Shown piece after piece: positions 36,431-47,349 of a stretch of DNA of 64,000 nt. The DNA comes from Sycobia sp. Sy_11 (lineage: Eukaryota; Arthropoda; Insecta; Hymenoptera; Epichrysomallidae), in the NCBI GenBank assembly GCA_018907035.1, contig JACCIC010000097.1, positions 1,653,501-1,717,500 on the forward strand. Reading direction: 5' to 3'. Each line of letters begins with the position of its first letter. Position 1 is the stretch's first letter. Both the position numbers and the translations under genes were made by a program. Below the pieces are notes generated by a model that did no database searches, was not told the DNA's origin, and saw nothing but the letters and a program-made list of their open reading frames with translations.

Positions 36431-36593
36431 AAACTTATATTAATTAATCAATCAAATGATTACTATTTTCAATTTGTGTGAAAGTCAGATTTTCGTTTAT
36501 ATGTGATTTAAAAATTATTTCTAAAAGTTCTAATCTTTTTAATTCAGAATTCAAAAGTATCTATGTTTCGTATAATCGTAGAATTGTTTAGCG

Positions 36594-36699
36594 GATCCCG
36601 AGACGGAACTATTGAACGTTTCTCTAAAAATATATAGTTTGTACTGAAAAATTGTATACAATAAAATAATAGGTATTTTAATGAGCTATATGATTTTGA
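36594..36699 (+). repeat. Diverged direct repeat, copy 1
   Basis: Matches 38623-38726 (shared 'cccgagac', 'attgaac', 'aatgagct', 'tatgatttt'). The two copies lie on either side of the mariner at 36935-38235. Confidence 0.6.
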
Positions 36700-36934
36700 C
36701 AGAACAAACTAACTCCTCAATGCAACCACACCACGGCCGATGCTTCGAGGGGAGCCCAAGTTGAAATTGTTTATTGCTTCTTCAGAACTATTATCGGAGA
36801 ATAAAATTATCGATAGTAATGTAATAATATATTGAGAATTATTTACCTTGATATTATATAACTGTTTAATAAATCGGTTACATTTCTATCTCGAATGAAA
36901 CCGAGCCGGCGGATGATATGTATATATATATATA

Positions 36935-38234
36935 CGAGGGTGGTTACATAAGTCCGTGACTTCTCGAAAGGTGGCGCCGTTATCGTAAATATTTTACTAC
37001 AGTAAGACACTCTCATCTCATACAAGTAGATATACAAAGTTTCAAGTCAATGTGTTGGTTAGAAAATTTTTGATAGTCTTTTGAATTTAGTGTTACATTG
37101 TTTTTACAAAAGCATAAAAAAAAACGAATTTCGAGTGGTTATTAAACATTACTTTCTGCGTAGAAAAATAATTAAGCAAACTGAAGAAAAGCTTAAAAAA
37201 TATTATAACGACTCTGATCCATCATATGAAATGGTTCACACGTGGTTTACTGAATTTCGTTGTGGTAGAATGAATACAAGTGATGCTGAGCATTTTGGCC
37301 GCCCAAAAGAGGCGACTAATCAAGATATGGCGAATAAAATCCATGATATGATACTCGAAGATCGTCGATTAAAGATACGCGAGATTAGTAACACTGTAGA
37401 AATTTCGACTGAACGTGTATTTCATATTTTGCACGAAATTTTGAATATGAGAAAACTATCTGCAAGATGAGTGCCGCGTTTACTCACAATCAACCATAAA
37501 CGGTGACGCATTGTTGCATCTAATCAATGTTTGGATATGTTCAGCCTAATCCAACCGAATTTTTGTGTCGTTATGTTACTGTTGATGAAACATGAATACA
37601 TCACCATACGCCAGCAATGAAACGGCAGTCAAAAATGTGGACTGAACATGGAAAACCTACTCCGAAAAAAACAAAAACTGTTCCATCAGCTGGTAAAGTC
37701 ATGGCCACAGTTTTTTGGGACTCACGGGGTATAATACTAATCGATTACCTACAGAAGGAAAAAACAATTACAGGACAGTATTATACTTCATTATTGTATA
37801 GACATGAAGCCATACTGAAGGAAAAGCGGCCCCATCTGGTGAAGAAAAAAGTGCTCTTCCACCACGACAACGCACCAGCTCACACGAGTGAGCTGGTGCA
37901 ACAGTAGCAACAGTCAAATTAGCAGAATTACGTTACGAATTACTTCCTCATCCACCTTATTCTCCAGATTTAACACCGTTCAATTATTTTCTATTTCCAA
38001 ACATGAAAACTTGGCTTTGTGGTAAAAGATTTTCATCGAATTAAGAGATTATGACTGCCACAAATTATTATTTTGAGGATATCGACAAAAGTTAATTTTT
38101 GGAAGGCTTAAAAAAGATTGAATACCGCTGGAATAAATGTATCGAGTTGGGAGGGGACTATATTCAAAAATAAGAAAAAATTGTTTAAATAAATTGTTTT
38201 TTCATTTAAGTCACGGACTTATCAAACTACTCTC

Positions 38235-38235
<1 letters not shown>
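36935..38235 (+). mobile_element. Mariner (CGAGGGTGGTTACATAAG-ended family)
   Basis: 1301 bp starting after TA at 36933-36934 and ending CTTATCAAACTACTCTCG. The right-hand TA has become TG. The ends pair imperfectly. Confidence 0.88.
37111..38173 (+). pseudogene. Mariner transposase, decayed
   Basis: KKNEFRVVIKHYFLRRKIIK lacks the Met seen in sister copies (ATA in place of ATG). It runs through two helix-turn-helix units (RLKIREISNTVEISTERV) to about 37470. Then YVTVDET is followed by a stop at the Trp position, ATVFWDSRGIILIDYLQKEK is clear, and the second catalytic site VLFHHDNAPAHTSELVQQ is intact at about 37852-37905. The third site reads PPYSPDLTPFNYFLF, with Asn for the catalytic Asp. 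Same group as the transposase at 33186. Confidence 0.87.
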
Positions 38236-38239
<4 letters not shown>

Positions 38240-38287
<48 letters not shown>

Positions 38288-39058
38288 TATATATATTTTA
38301 ACTTATAACAGCATCATATATTTCGTGGACGAACTTCCGAAAAACAAACATAACCGATTTGTTGATTTTTTTGAATGCTGATTAAAATTATCGTAGTGGC
38401 GTTTGATAGATATTTAATCTTCATATCAAAAACTATAAATACCTAGTCTTTCGAACATATCTTGGGTAATAGTAAAATTTCCAAAAAATTTTTTTAAATT
38501 CTGGTACATTTAATTAAAATAGATATTTTTTATTCTGTTTAATTCGTCTTTACAAGCAGTATTTTTCGAGAAAAATGTATCAGAAGGTACCTGTACTGAG
38601 TGTATGCGTGGAACCGTTCAAGGGACCCCGAGACAGAATGATTGAACTTTTGTCCAGAAATATCGTTTGCACTGAACACTGTATAGAATAAAAAATATGT
38701 ATTTCAATGAGCTCGATATGATTTTGGTTTTAAATATTTTGCATGTTTTTTATTTCCGAAGATAAATTTAGCAAACTTTAATCTTGATGGAGTTTTTATG
38801 GATTTAGGAATAAATATTCTCTTTGTGTCTAAAATTGTTAAGATATTCGTAACTAGCTCTCTAAAAATTATAAATATTGAGAAAAATCGGAGGGGAGACT
38901 ATCTCAGAACTAATTAAGATTAATTAAACTATATAATTAATTAAACTTATTAATTAAACTAATAAAGATATACGACTGACAATATTTCAGGGGGCCTTGT
39001 GACAGGATTCTTAATTTTTTTCTGCAGAAATATTATCATAGGTAAAATTATGTATAGG

Positions 39059-39111
<53 letters not shown>

Positions 39112-39480
39112 GAGCGAAGCGGTGACGAGAATACATATATACATATGTATATCTCGAAGGTCCCCGAACAATGTGTGGAGTATGTTACAGCCGCGCGGAA
39201 CCTTTATAAGAGCCTGAAAGTAGCCGCTTGCATCTTTCTCCCTATTTTTCAGAGGGAAAATTACTCTCTGGCTCCGTATAACAGCTCTCTATGGCTCTTT
39301 TAGACTTTTGAAAACAATCCGTGTAGTTCCCTGCGGCTCACGAAAAACCTTCGAGCGGCTTTATGGGTTCTCGGCTTAATGATTTACCCTTCAAATTATG
39401 TAGATGCATAGATACACATGCCTGTTATCAAGTCAAGCTTTACATGAACATAACACAAGCTTTCGAGCTCATTTCCCTTT
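38240..39480. other. Non-coding stretch with (AT)n tracts
   Basis: (AT)n at about 38240-38281 and 39061-39107, and the second copy of a diverged repeat at 38623-38726. No gene. Confidence 0.6.
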
Positions 39481-39483
39481 CTT

Positions 39484-39560
<77 letters not shown>
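39484..39560. repeat. (CT)n microsatellite
   Basis: Long pure CT run, with a second run at about 39720-39746. The flanking ORFs are translation of the repeat. Confidence 0.95.
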
Positions 39561-39563
<3 letters not shown>

Positions 39564-39591
39564 ACACTCGTTCTCTCCCTATTTCACTAGT

Positions 39592-39700
39592 AAGTAATAA
39601 TTTACAATCCTTAGTCAATTGTTCTATATTATAATAATAACAATATGAAATACAATAGCAACAACAACACCAAAACAGTAAAAATAACAGTAACAACACT
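39592..39700 (+). repeat. Direct repeat with CAACAA tract, copy 1
   Basis: Recurs at 40274-40385 (shared tacaatccttag, ataataataacaatatga, acaatagcaacaacaac), offset about 680 bases. Confidence 0.75.
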
Positions 39701-40273
39701 AACATCAACAAAAACAACAACTCTCTCTCTCTCTCTCTCTCTCTCTTTTTCTGTCTCTCTGTCACTCTCGTTCTTTCCCTATTTCCCTTACTCTCTCTTT
39801 CCCCCTCGTGATAGTGAGGGAGGTGTGCTGTTGGCAGGGTGGGAGGTTCATAAATTATATTATTATATCCGACTCCACGATGTTGATAAATGAACCGATT
39901 TACGTCGGTTACTGACTGCAATAAATATCTCGGAAATCACCTTCCATGCGTTCTACACAGTCAAGCCAATGGAAATCTGATTGAGATATTGGCTTTTCAA
40001 AATTAAAAGAAAATTTTCATCAATGAGTTCTCGTGAGGTAAAGTATTAGATACAATGTTTCTACCTCTTATGCTTCCCTTCTTGTAAACTAATTATAAGA
40101 GTTAAAAAGAAAGTGATAGATGAATAAAATAGTTATGCGTTTACAAAAGTGAAAGTAATTAACAGTATTTTCTTCTTTCCTGCACGCGTATATTTCCTAC
40201 GGGCTTTTCCGTTGTTCTTCAATTCGCGGGATTTTTGGCACTTTTTTGATTCATTATAATCTTATGGCTGTAC

Positions 40274-40450
40274 GTAATAATGTACAATCCTTAGTTGATT
40301 GTTCTATACTATAATAATAACAATATGAAGCACAATAGCAACAACAACAGCACTACATTATGAATAACAGTAACAATAACAGCAGCAACAAAAACAACAG
40401 CTATAACAACGCCAATAAAAACAATAGCAACAACAACAGCAACAATATTA
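40274..40450 (+). repeat. Direct repeat with CAACAA tract, copy 2
   Basis: Second copy of the 39592-39700 repeat, extended by imperfect aacaac units. Confidence 0.75.
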
Positions 40451-41203
40451 ATAATAATTGACGAGCAATTTTGCTTTCGCTGATTTTTTCCAAAATTTGA
40501 GGCTTTATTTTTAAAATATGATTACTTGTGTGTGATTCAAAATACTATCCTTCACTAGACACTACTTTTTGCCATCATTTTACTCAGTACTTATTGCTGC
40601 AACCATCTATCGAAAAATTGCGGAAACAAAGTTTCCTGGATTGGTAACCGGCCGCACCACACGACTTGATGCATCCTCCTATACTTCATATTTTTACCAT
40701 CAGTTAATCATTCATTTACCCTGATTCATTCATATGAGGATTCTTTGCAAAGTCCACAACAAGAACAACAACAACAAAAACAAGAACAACATCAAAGATA
40801 TTAAGAATAAATTGTTATTCGTAATGTCACCAGTATTGCAATTTTTTAAAATAATTTTTTATATTATTTCATATAAATAGAGGAGAGAGAGAGAATAGTT
40901 AGCGCATTCTACCAATTTATACAACTTGAGAATTTTCATTGTTCTAATGAAAAATTTTGTTACAGTAGTTTGTAAGTATAGTTTCTTAGTTACGATTACT
41001 CATTTAGATCAATTTCTAATATATTAGCTGGGAAATTTTTAACGACGCATTTTATTTGATACCATTCTATACTAAATTTGAATTAGTCGGTATTTGCGAT
41101 AATCTAGACGATAAATCATTGCGGTCAGTCAATAAGAATTCATGCAGTGTTTATAAATTTTATAACCAGTCTTACAAAATTTTCCTTACCAAAATAATAT
41201 ATA
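40451..41203. other. Non-coding spacer
   Basis: No gene recognised. Confidence 0.5.
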
Positions 41204-41246
41204 TCATACTAATTTATAAAGACAAAGCGTGTTTTTGTTTATACGC
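41204..41246 (+). mobile_element. Helitron-like terminus, 43-base fragment
   Basis: tcatactaatttataaagac followed by aaagcgtgtttttgtttata matches the start of 2731-3000 and then stops, fused to a mariner remnant. Confidence 0.5.
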
Positions 41247-41249
41247 TTG

Positions 41250-42113
41250 AAGGAGCAATGTCTGCTAAATACGGCAGGTGGGATAGGACGTCCCAATTCA
41301 GTGCTTCTAACATTTCCGTTACGACTTTTGTAACATGTAGCTGAGCGTTATCATGTTGAAAAATTACTTTCTCGTGCCTTTTGCATATTATGTACGTTTA
41401 ATCTTCAATGCTCGGCTCAACTGCATCAGCTGTTCTTGGTAACGTTCTGTGGTGATGGTTTGATTGTGTTGGAGTAGTACATAATAGATTACTCCAAGAT
41501 AGTCCCACCAAATGCACAGCATTAGCTTTTTAGCATGAATGTTTGGCTTGAACATCGAAGTAGAGACATGCCCGGGCTTTCGTCATGACTTTCTACGTTT
41601 TGGATTGTCATAGTAAATCTACTTTTCATCTCCCGGCACGATTCGTTGCAGAAATCCTTTGCGGTTTTGCCTTTTGAGCAATTGTTCGTAAGGAACCCAA
41701 TTTCCTTGCTTTTGGAACATACCCAAGGTTTTGAGACGTTGTGAATAGCTTGCTGAGTCACTTCTAACTCTTGTGCAAGTTCTTCTTGCGTTTGGCACGG
41801 ATCTTTATTTAGTAAAGCTTCCAATTCTATGTCACCATACACTTTGGGCCTTCCACGGCATGTTTTATCCTCCACGTCAAAATCACCACTTTTAAATTTT
41901 TCGAACCACTCCCGACAACTTCTTTCACTCAAATTAACTTCACCATATGTTTCAATGAGTAGCGGATGTGCTTCAGCTGTAGATTGCTTTAAATCACGAT
42001 GAAAACTAAGCGATGCTAGCGAAAAGTCAGAGTTTTCACAGCTGACGATTTCGATGTTATCTTATCGGTGGCGCCGTCTTTTCAAAACGGCGGAAACTTA
42101 TTTGTACACCTAA
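41250..42113 (-). pseudogene. Mariner remnant of the TTAGGTGTACAAATAA family
   Basis: Minus strand. The right border is the TIR (cggcggaaacttatttgtac then acctaa), followed inward by the same leader as at 26950. Transposase pieces: CREWFEKFKSGDFDVEDKTC, LEALLNKDPCQTQEELAQEL, LCIWWDYLGVIYYVLL-like and a second-site region reading HDNAQLHVTK. It stops near 41250 just before the third catalytic Asp, so the 3' end is lost. Frameshifts are present. Confidence 0.82.
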
Positions 42114-42265
42114 CGTATATATATATCAAATATATGGTCACTTCTGTATGAAAATGCTATATTTGCTATTCGCAGACTATCGTTTTGCATTAATTTCAGT
42201 TGGCACCACCACTAACTTATTCAAAGTATTTAGTTTTCAAAATGGAAATATACGAAATATGTATA

Positions 42266-42307
<42 letters not shown>

Positions 42308-42609
42308 TAAACCTTGTATGTGTTACGTATACAGAATGCTGTAGCAATCTTACATGTGTGGCATCTCAAGGTGTTGCTGCCGCATTTCCGTATTTTTTAG
42401 CATCTTTTTTTTCTCCAACTGCTGGTTACAGCCGGTATTAGGAATTGGACACGGGACGAAGAGAAAGCCGTGAATTCTCTTCGCGGATGCTTGGTTACGA
42501 AACGTCCCGATAGCTATCCATGATATGAATGGCAAATGTAGCGTGGATCAGCTCTACTCGATAATGTCGGGAGAATTAACGTAAATTCTTAGTTTTTGGT
42601 TGACGACGG
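42114..42609. other. Non-coding spacer with (AT)n
   Basis: (TA)n near 42265-42304. It also contains an 80-base stretch resembling 3487-3600 (ttcgcagac, cagttggcaccacc, aaatggaaatatacgaaata). No gene. Confidence 0.5.
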
Positions 42610-43300
42610 CGTTCAAATAGTTTCAATATTAGTATATAAACGCTGTTCCTGGCACAGGTTTTTTCTTCAAGTGATTTTCCTCGCATCACGGGTGACAATC
42701 CGGGCGAATGTTGGAGCAGCGCAGGAAATAGCTCCAAAAGTCTGTCTGCTGCAGAGTCTGCAGATGTAGAAAAAAGAGCCTCTCGATCGAGCGTTTATAA
42801 CGCCGTGCTGCGCTTGGGGCGAGTTCGGGCCTAAGTGCAATAACAGTCCTACATGGCAAATGCTTCGGAATAGGGAAAACCGTGGGCCTGAAAGAGCGTA
42901 CAATACATAATTCAATTTCATAGAAAATTTTGAGATGTCGCTAACTGTTGGCAAGAAAAAGTAAAGTCACCGGAAGGAGGAGATTTAAGCGGCTCAACAG
43001 AGATCACCGCGGAGGTACTGTCTAGTAGTAGTGTTGCGTTAGTTGCGAAGTTGAATACTTCAAACTTGTACGTTTTCCTTGAATATATTTTTGTTGCCTT
43101 AATGTTTTCCGTTTGATTCATTTAAATGGTAATGACACATTTTCTCTGCTTTTTTGTTCATTATTTACTGCTGTAATATTCTTATTTCAGTTAACAATTA
43201 TTTATTATAATTTATTATATTTATTAAAGTTCTTAGTTAACTTGAAATGTTGAACTCGAAATGTTGAGCGATTACATTTGGTGCCGAAACCCGGAACCGT
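42610..43300 (+). repeat. Possible LTR end with primer binding site
   Basis: 'gattaca' at 43269-43275 is followed by tttggtgccgaaacccggaa (43276-43295), the form of a tRNA primer binding site directly behind an LTR ending in CA in insect BEL/Pao and gypsy elements. A TATA-like tatataaacgctgttcctgg lies near 42637. The left LTR border and family are unknown, and the internal region was replaced by the R1-like fragment that follows. Confidence 0.5.
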
Positions 43301-43329
43301 TTTAGTGACTGGTATTTTGGTGTCAGAGT

Positions 43330-44140
43330 GTCCACTTGATTAAGAGCGGCAGTTCGAGGGTGAAGAGATTAGAAAGCGTACGATACCTTGGAATCCACTT
43401 CGGCGAATATCTTAAAATCGACTGTCATTTGAAATCGGTATAATCCAAATGTGTAAATTTGTTCACCAAAATTGGACGACTGGCAAGATGTGAATGGGGC
43501 CTTAACTTTAAGACGCTTCGTACTATCTATACCGGGCTGTTCACATCAATCGCTGTTTATGCAGCGGATAGTTGCGGCGATTTGATATGTGTAGAACAGC
43601 CATGGAAGTTGGCAAGTACTCAAAGGCATGATCTCATTAGAGTCACCGGTACATACAGAACCACCTCGACAGATGCCCTAGCAGTGATAGCGGAAAAACT
43701 TCCCATCGTGCTAGAATGCAGGCGTAGAGCGGAACTGTATGCAAACCGTAAAAATGGAGTATCAGTAGAGGACCAACATCGTGCCGCCAGAGAGACATGA
43801 GAACGATATCTTGATGACTGGCAGGAAATCTGGGATAACTCGACAAAAAGTAGGCTGACATATTCTTACCTACCTAGTGTCAGAGATAGGATAGGGGCAG
43901 ATTGGTTCTGGCTGTCGCGATGGCTAATCCAATTCTTCACTGGGCATTTGAGCTTCGGGTTATATTTCTCTCGCTTTCATCTGAGAGAGAGAGAAAGCAA
44001 TACATGCTCAAGTGGGGAGGCAGATACACCAGAGCACGTCCTCACCGTCTGTCCCAAATATAAGGAAAGGTTATAGAATAAAGGTTCCATAATAGAAAGA
44101 TACAGTAGATGTACATTCATCTCCAATCTTGACTATTATA
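43330..44140 (+). pseudogene. Second R1-clade LINE family: C-terminal remnant, copy 2
   Basis: Plus-strand reading: RVKRLESVRYLGIHFGEYLK, then RTIYTGLFTSIAVYAADSCG, LIRVTGTYRTTSTDALAVIA and, in a later frame, NTCSSGEADTPEHVLTVCPK, the C-terminal CCHC-type finger of R1-type ORF2. There are stops at 43441 and 43798. It is homologous to 21616-22173 on the other strand. Everything upstream of the thumb domain is missing, as is usual for 5'-truncated LINE insertions. Confidence 0.82.
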
Positions 44141-44220
44141 ATAAAAGTATGTTGCTGTATAGAAAAAAACTTTGATCATTAATCAAATTCAATCCACATG
44201 TAAAAGAACGCAGTATTATA

Positions 44221-45506
44221 TTAGGATTGTGAATAAGTCTTTCCCGTTTTTTGTAAGAAATGGCGCCACCAATACTGTGCGAGTATTCAATGGTTACATA
44301 TGTCATAATCAAAGCTTATTCATATGTCAACAATTCCATACCAACACATTAGTTAAAATTTTTTCGCATCATAAATTTTTGATATCGTGAAAATGTCGAA
44401 ATTTGAGCCGAGTCGACGTCATTTGCGGGAAGTTTCACTTTATTGGTTCAATTTGAAGAAATCTGCTGCCGAGACGCATCGATTGCTTCAGGAGGCTTAT
44501 GGAGAAGGTTGTGTCGATGATTCAAGTGTTCGCGGATGGTTTCGACGCTTCAAAAGCGGTGATTTCGACGTGGAAGACAAGGAGCGTTCCGGGCGGCCGC
44601 AAATCTTTGAAGATCGAGAATTGGCGACTTTGCTTGATGAAGATTCTTGTCAAACGCAAGAAGAACTTGCTGAAGCATTGGGAGTTGACCGAACAACCAT
44701 TTCCAAGCGTTTGAAAGCCATGGGAATGATCCAAAAGCAAGGAAATTGGGTGCTGTACGAACTGAAGCTGAGAGACGTCGAACGGCGTTTTTTCACTTGC
44801 GAACAACTGCTTCAGCGACATAAAAGAAAGGGTTTTCTGCATCGTATCGTAACTAGCGATGAAAAGTGGATACGTTACGATAATCCGAAGCGAAGAAAAT
44901 CATGGGGACTACCCTGCCATGCATCATCATCGACGGCCAAGCCAAATATTCATGGCGCCAAGCTCATGCTCTGTATATGGTGGGACCAGCTAGGTGTGGT
45001 TTACTATGAGCTTCTGAAACCGAATGAAAGGATCACAGGCGAGGTCTATCGACGACAATTGATGCGTTTGAGCCGCGCACTGCGAGAAAAACGGCCACAA
45101 TACTCCGACAGGCACGACAAAGTTATTTTGCAACATGACAATGCTCGCCTACATGTTGCACCGCCGGTGAAAACATACTTAGAAACGCTCAAATGGGAAG
45201 TCCTACCCCACCCGCCGTATAGTCTAGACGTTGCTCCGTCTGATTACCATCTCTTCAGATCGATGACGCATGGCCTGGCTGACCAGCACTTCCATTCCTA
45301 CGAGGAAGCCAAAAAATGGGTGGATGACTGGATAGAGGCCAAACCGGTCGAATTTTTTCGCAACGGGATTCGTATGTTGCCAGAAAGATGGGAAAAAGTT
45401 GTAGCTAGCGATGGCCAATACTTTCAATAATTCATTTGTAACCATTTTTTCACAATAAAGGCTCAAAATTTGAAAAAAAACGGGAAAGACTTATTCACAT
45501 ACCTGA
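44221..45506 (+). mobile_element. Mariner transposon (Mos1-like group), copy 2
   Basis: 1286 bp between TA at 44219-44220 and 45507-45508. Ends TTAGGATTGTGAATAAG and, on the other strand, TCAGGTATGTGAATAAG. Differs from copy 1 at only a small number of positions. Confidence 0.96.
44393..45430 (+). CDS. Mariner transposase, full-length open frame of 345 aa
   Basis: ATG at 44393 (MSKFEPSRRHLREV) is preferred to the GTG two codons upstream because it matches the start of related transposases and the expected length. It has an N-terminal helix-turn-helix DNA-binding region (about 1-110) and a DD34D catalytic domain with Asp156, Asp249 and Asp284 (34 residues between the last two). It ends DGQYFQ. 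Three conserved motifs are altered against copy 1: WVPYELK to WVLYELK, TGDEKW to TSDEKW (residue 155) and HDNARPH to HDNARLH. The frame is intact, but these changes beside the interdomain motif and catalytic Asps make full activity doubtful. The enzyme would move DNA between TA sites in the nucleus. Confidence 0.95.
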   Translation: MSKFEPSRRHLREVSLYWFNLKKSAAETHRLLQEAYGEGCVDDSSVRGWFRRFKSGDFDVEDKERSGRPQIFEDRELATLLDEDSCQTQEELAEALGVDRTTISKRLKAMGMIQKQGNWVLYELKLRDVERRFFTCEQLLQRHKRKGFLHRIVTSDEKWIRYDNPKRRKSWGLPCHASSSTAKPNIHGAKLMLCIWWDQLGVVYYELLKPNERITGEVYRRQLMRLSRALREKRPQYSDRHDKVILQHDNARLHVAPPVKTYLETLKWEVLPHPPYSLDVAPSDYHLFRSMTHGLADQHFHSYEEAKKWVDDWIEAKPVEFFRNGIRMLPERWEKVVASDGQYFQ

Positions 45507-45508
45507 TA

Positions 45509-46442
45509 ATATAAAACTTAAATAATACAAACCGAAAATCTTAAAGCTATTAATTTACATTTATGACTTACCAATCCCATATTATTAATAAGTTGAATCA
45601 ACATTTCTATTACGATTTTTTCTACAATGGTTCTATCATCAAAGTTAGATGACGTTCTTCAACTAAAACAAAAAAAATGAATCACCATCCTGCACGTATT
45701 GAACAATTATCCTTTTATTCGTAATCTATTGTATGCAATAATAAGATCGGGGCTGGCCAATAATTTTAGTAAGAAAATATCAAGATTTCATAAACGTCAA
45801 GTATTTTTTCTATTCTGCGTAAGCTACAATAAGTGCAGTACTTTATTACTTCCACAAAGACTTATAAAATATTCTATCTGACTCGAGTTACTCTTTAACA
45901 TAAATAATAAATTTAATTAGAGATTAGTATTTCACAAATTAGAGATATAAACTGACTTTATTTAACGTACTAGGATAGTTCAATCCTATATCTATTCATT
46001 AGTTTAATTTTTACAGTTTGAAATTAACGGAAGTTGTTCCAAAGCCTTTGTGGCCATCATACATAATTTAATTTGTATTAATTTGTGGTAAAACTAGAAA
46101 CTATAATTGTCTAAATTGCTCTTACAATATAATAAAGCTTTTTCACCCTTCGACTTACACAATATTGTATTTTATTGTATTGGACTGACACTTTATTTCA
46201 GTAAGTCACAATTTAGAAACACTATTTTGCGCGACTTGGCTAATATATATTTCAGTACCAGTATTAGTACCATAAACCACACGTGTTATAAATTTACTGG
46301 ATTTTTGTTAATTTTTACCTTTATTATTGTCTATTAAATAGCGAATAATGAATTTTATTTTGTATCATTCTTAATAGTTGAAATTCACCGTGCAATGATA
46401 TAATTCATTATAAATAAAGATATATAAGTAAGACAAAAAAAT

Positions 46443-46483
<41 letters not shown>

Positions 46484-47065
46484 TTAAATAATTTATGTTT
46501 AATGTTTTCTTTGAATTTATCCTGAAACCAAAATCTAATCACACGATACAGATTCACGCACAAAGACAAGTTAGTTAAATAATCACTTTTTATAATTTGG
46601 CTAGAAATAGAAAACAAAGAAAATCATTTGAATTATGAATAAACTTAAGATTAGCATTGCTTAGAACTAATAAACGGGCTGTTTAACAAACTTATTTATA
46701 CCTGAAACCGTATATTTTTGCTACACTCCGAATAGCTTACAACAAAAAAAAAACAAGAATAATTTTGAATAATAAAAATACAGAAGCTAATTCTTTTTCT
46801 CTTGAATATAAGTACGTCATTCCGCACGTATACTTTTCACGCCTTCTTTAGTTTACCAATCTCAAAGTTACATTTGATCACTCAAATGAGCGGGTCTACA
46901 CTAAGCGAAACAAAATTAGCATTACTTGACTAACTTTGGTAAATATTTCTCGAACTCGCTGTTAGCGTTACGGAGGACTCACGTAGTTTTTACTTGAGTT
47001 TTCTGTTATAGGAACGGTCGTTTGAAAACATTATTTTGACAGTCACTTTATCTGTTAAATTTATT

Positions 47066-47073
<8 letters not shown>
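45509..47073. other. AT-rich non-coding stretch
   Basis: No recognisable gene. Small ORFs at 45699-45881, 46107-46337 and 46408-46617 match nothing; the last is partly (AT)n translation (46449-46481). Confidence 0.5.
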
Positions 47074-47118
<45 letters not shown>

Positions 47119-47134
47119 GTGTGTGTGTGTGTGG
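47074..47134. repeat. (TA)n then (GT)n at the 3' boundary of LINE copy 2
   Basis: The TA run ends in acgtgtgtgtgtgtgtgg immediately before the LINE poly(T), the same arrangement as at 12267-12417. Confidence 0.9.
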
Positions 47135-47349
47135 TATTTTTTTTTATTTTATTTTTTTTTTTTTATTAGGCGTAGGCAGAGCAAGCTCTGCACTAGTGGC
47201 CTCTCGAAACCAGCATCCCGCCGGAACTATCCGGGAATATTACTTCGGCGGGGCTGTTAGTTAGCCTGTACGACTCCTCTTCTTATGACACTTTCCTACG
47301 TCCCCCATCCACACAGGTGATCAGGGGTTCGGTGTTCGTCCTCTGTATC

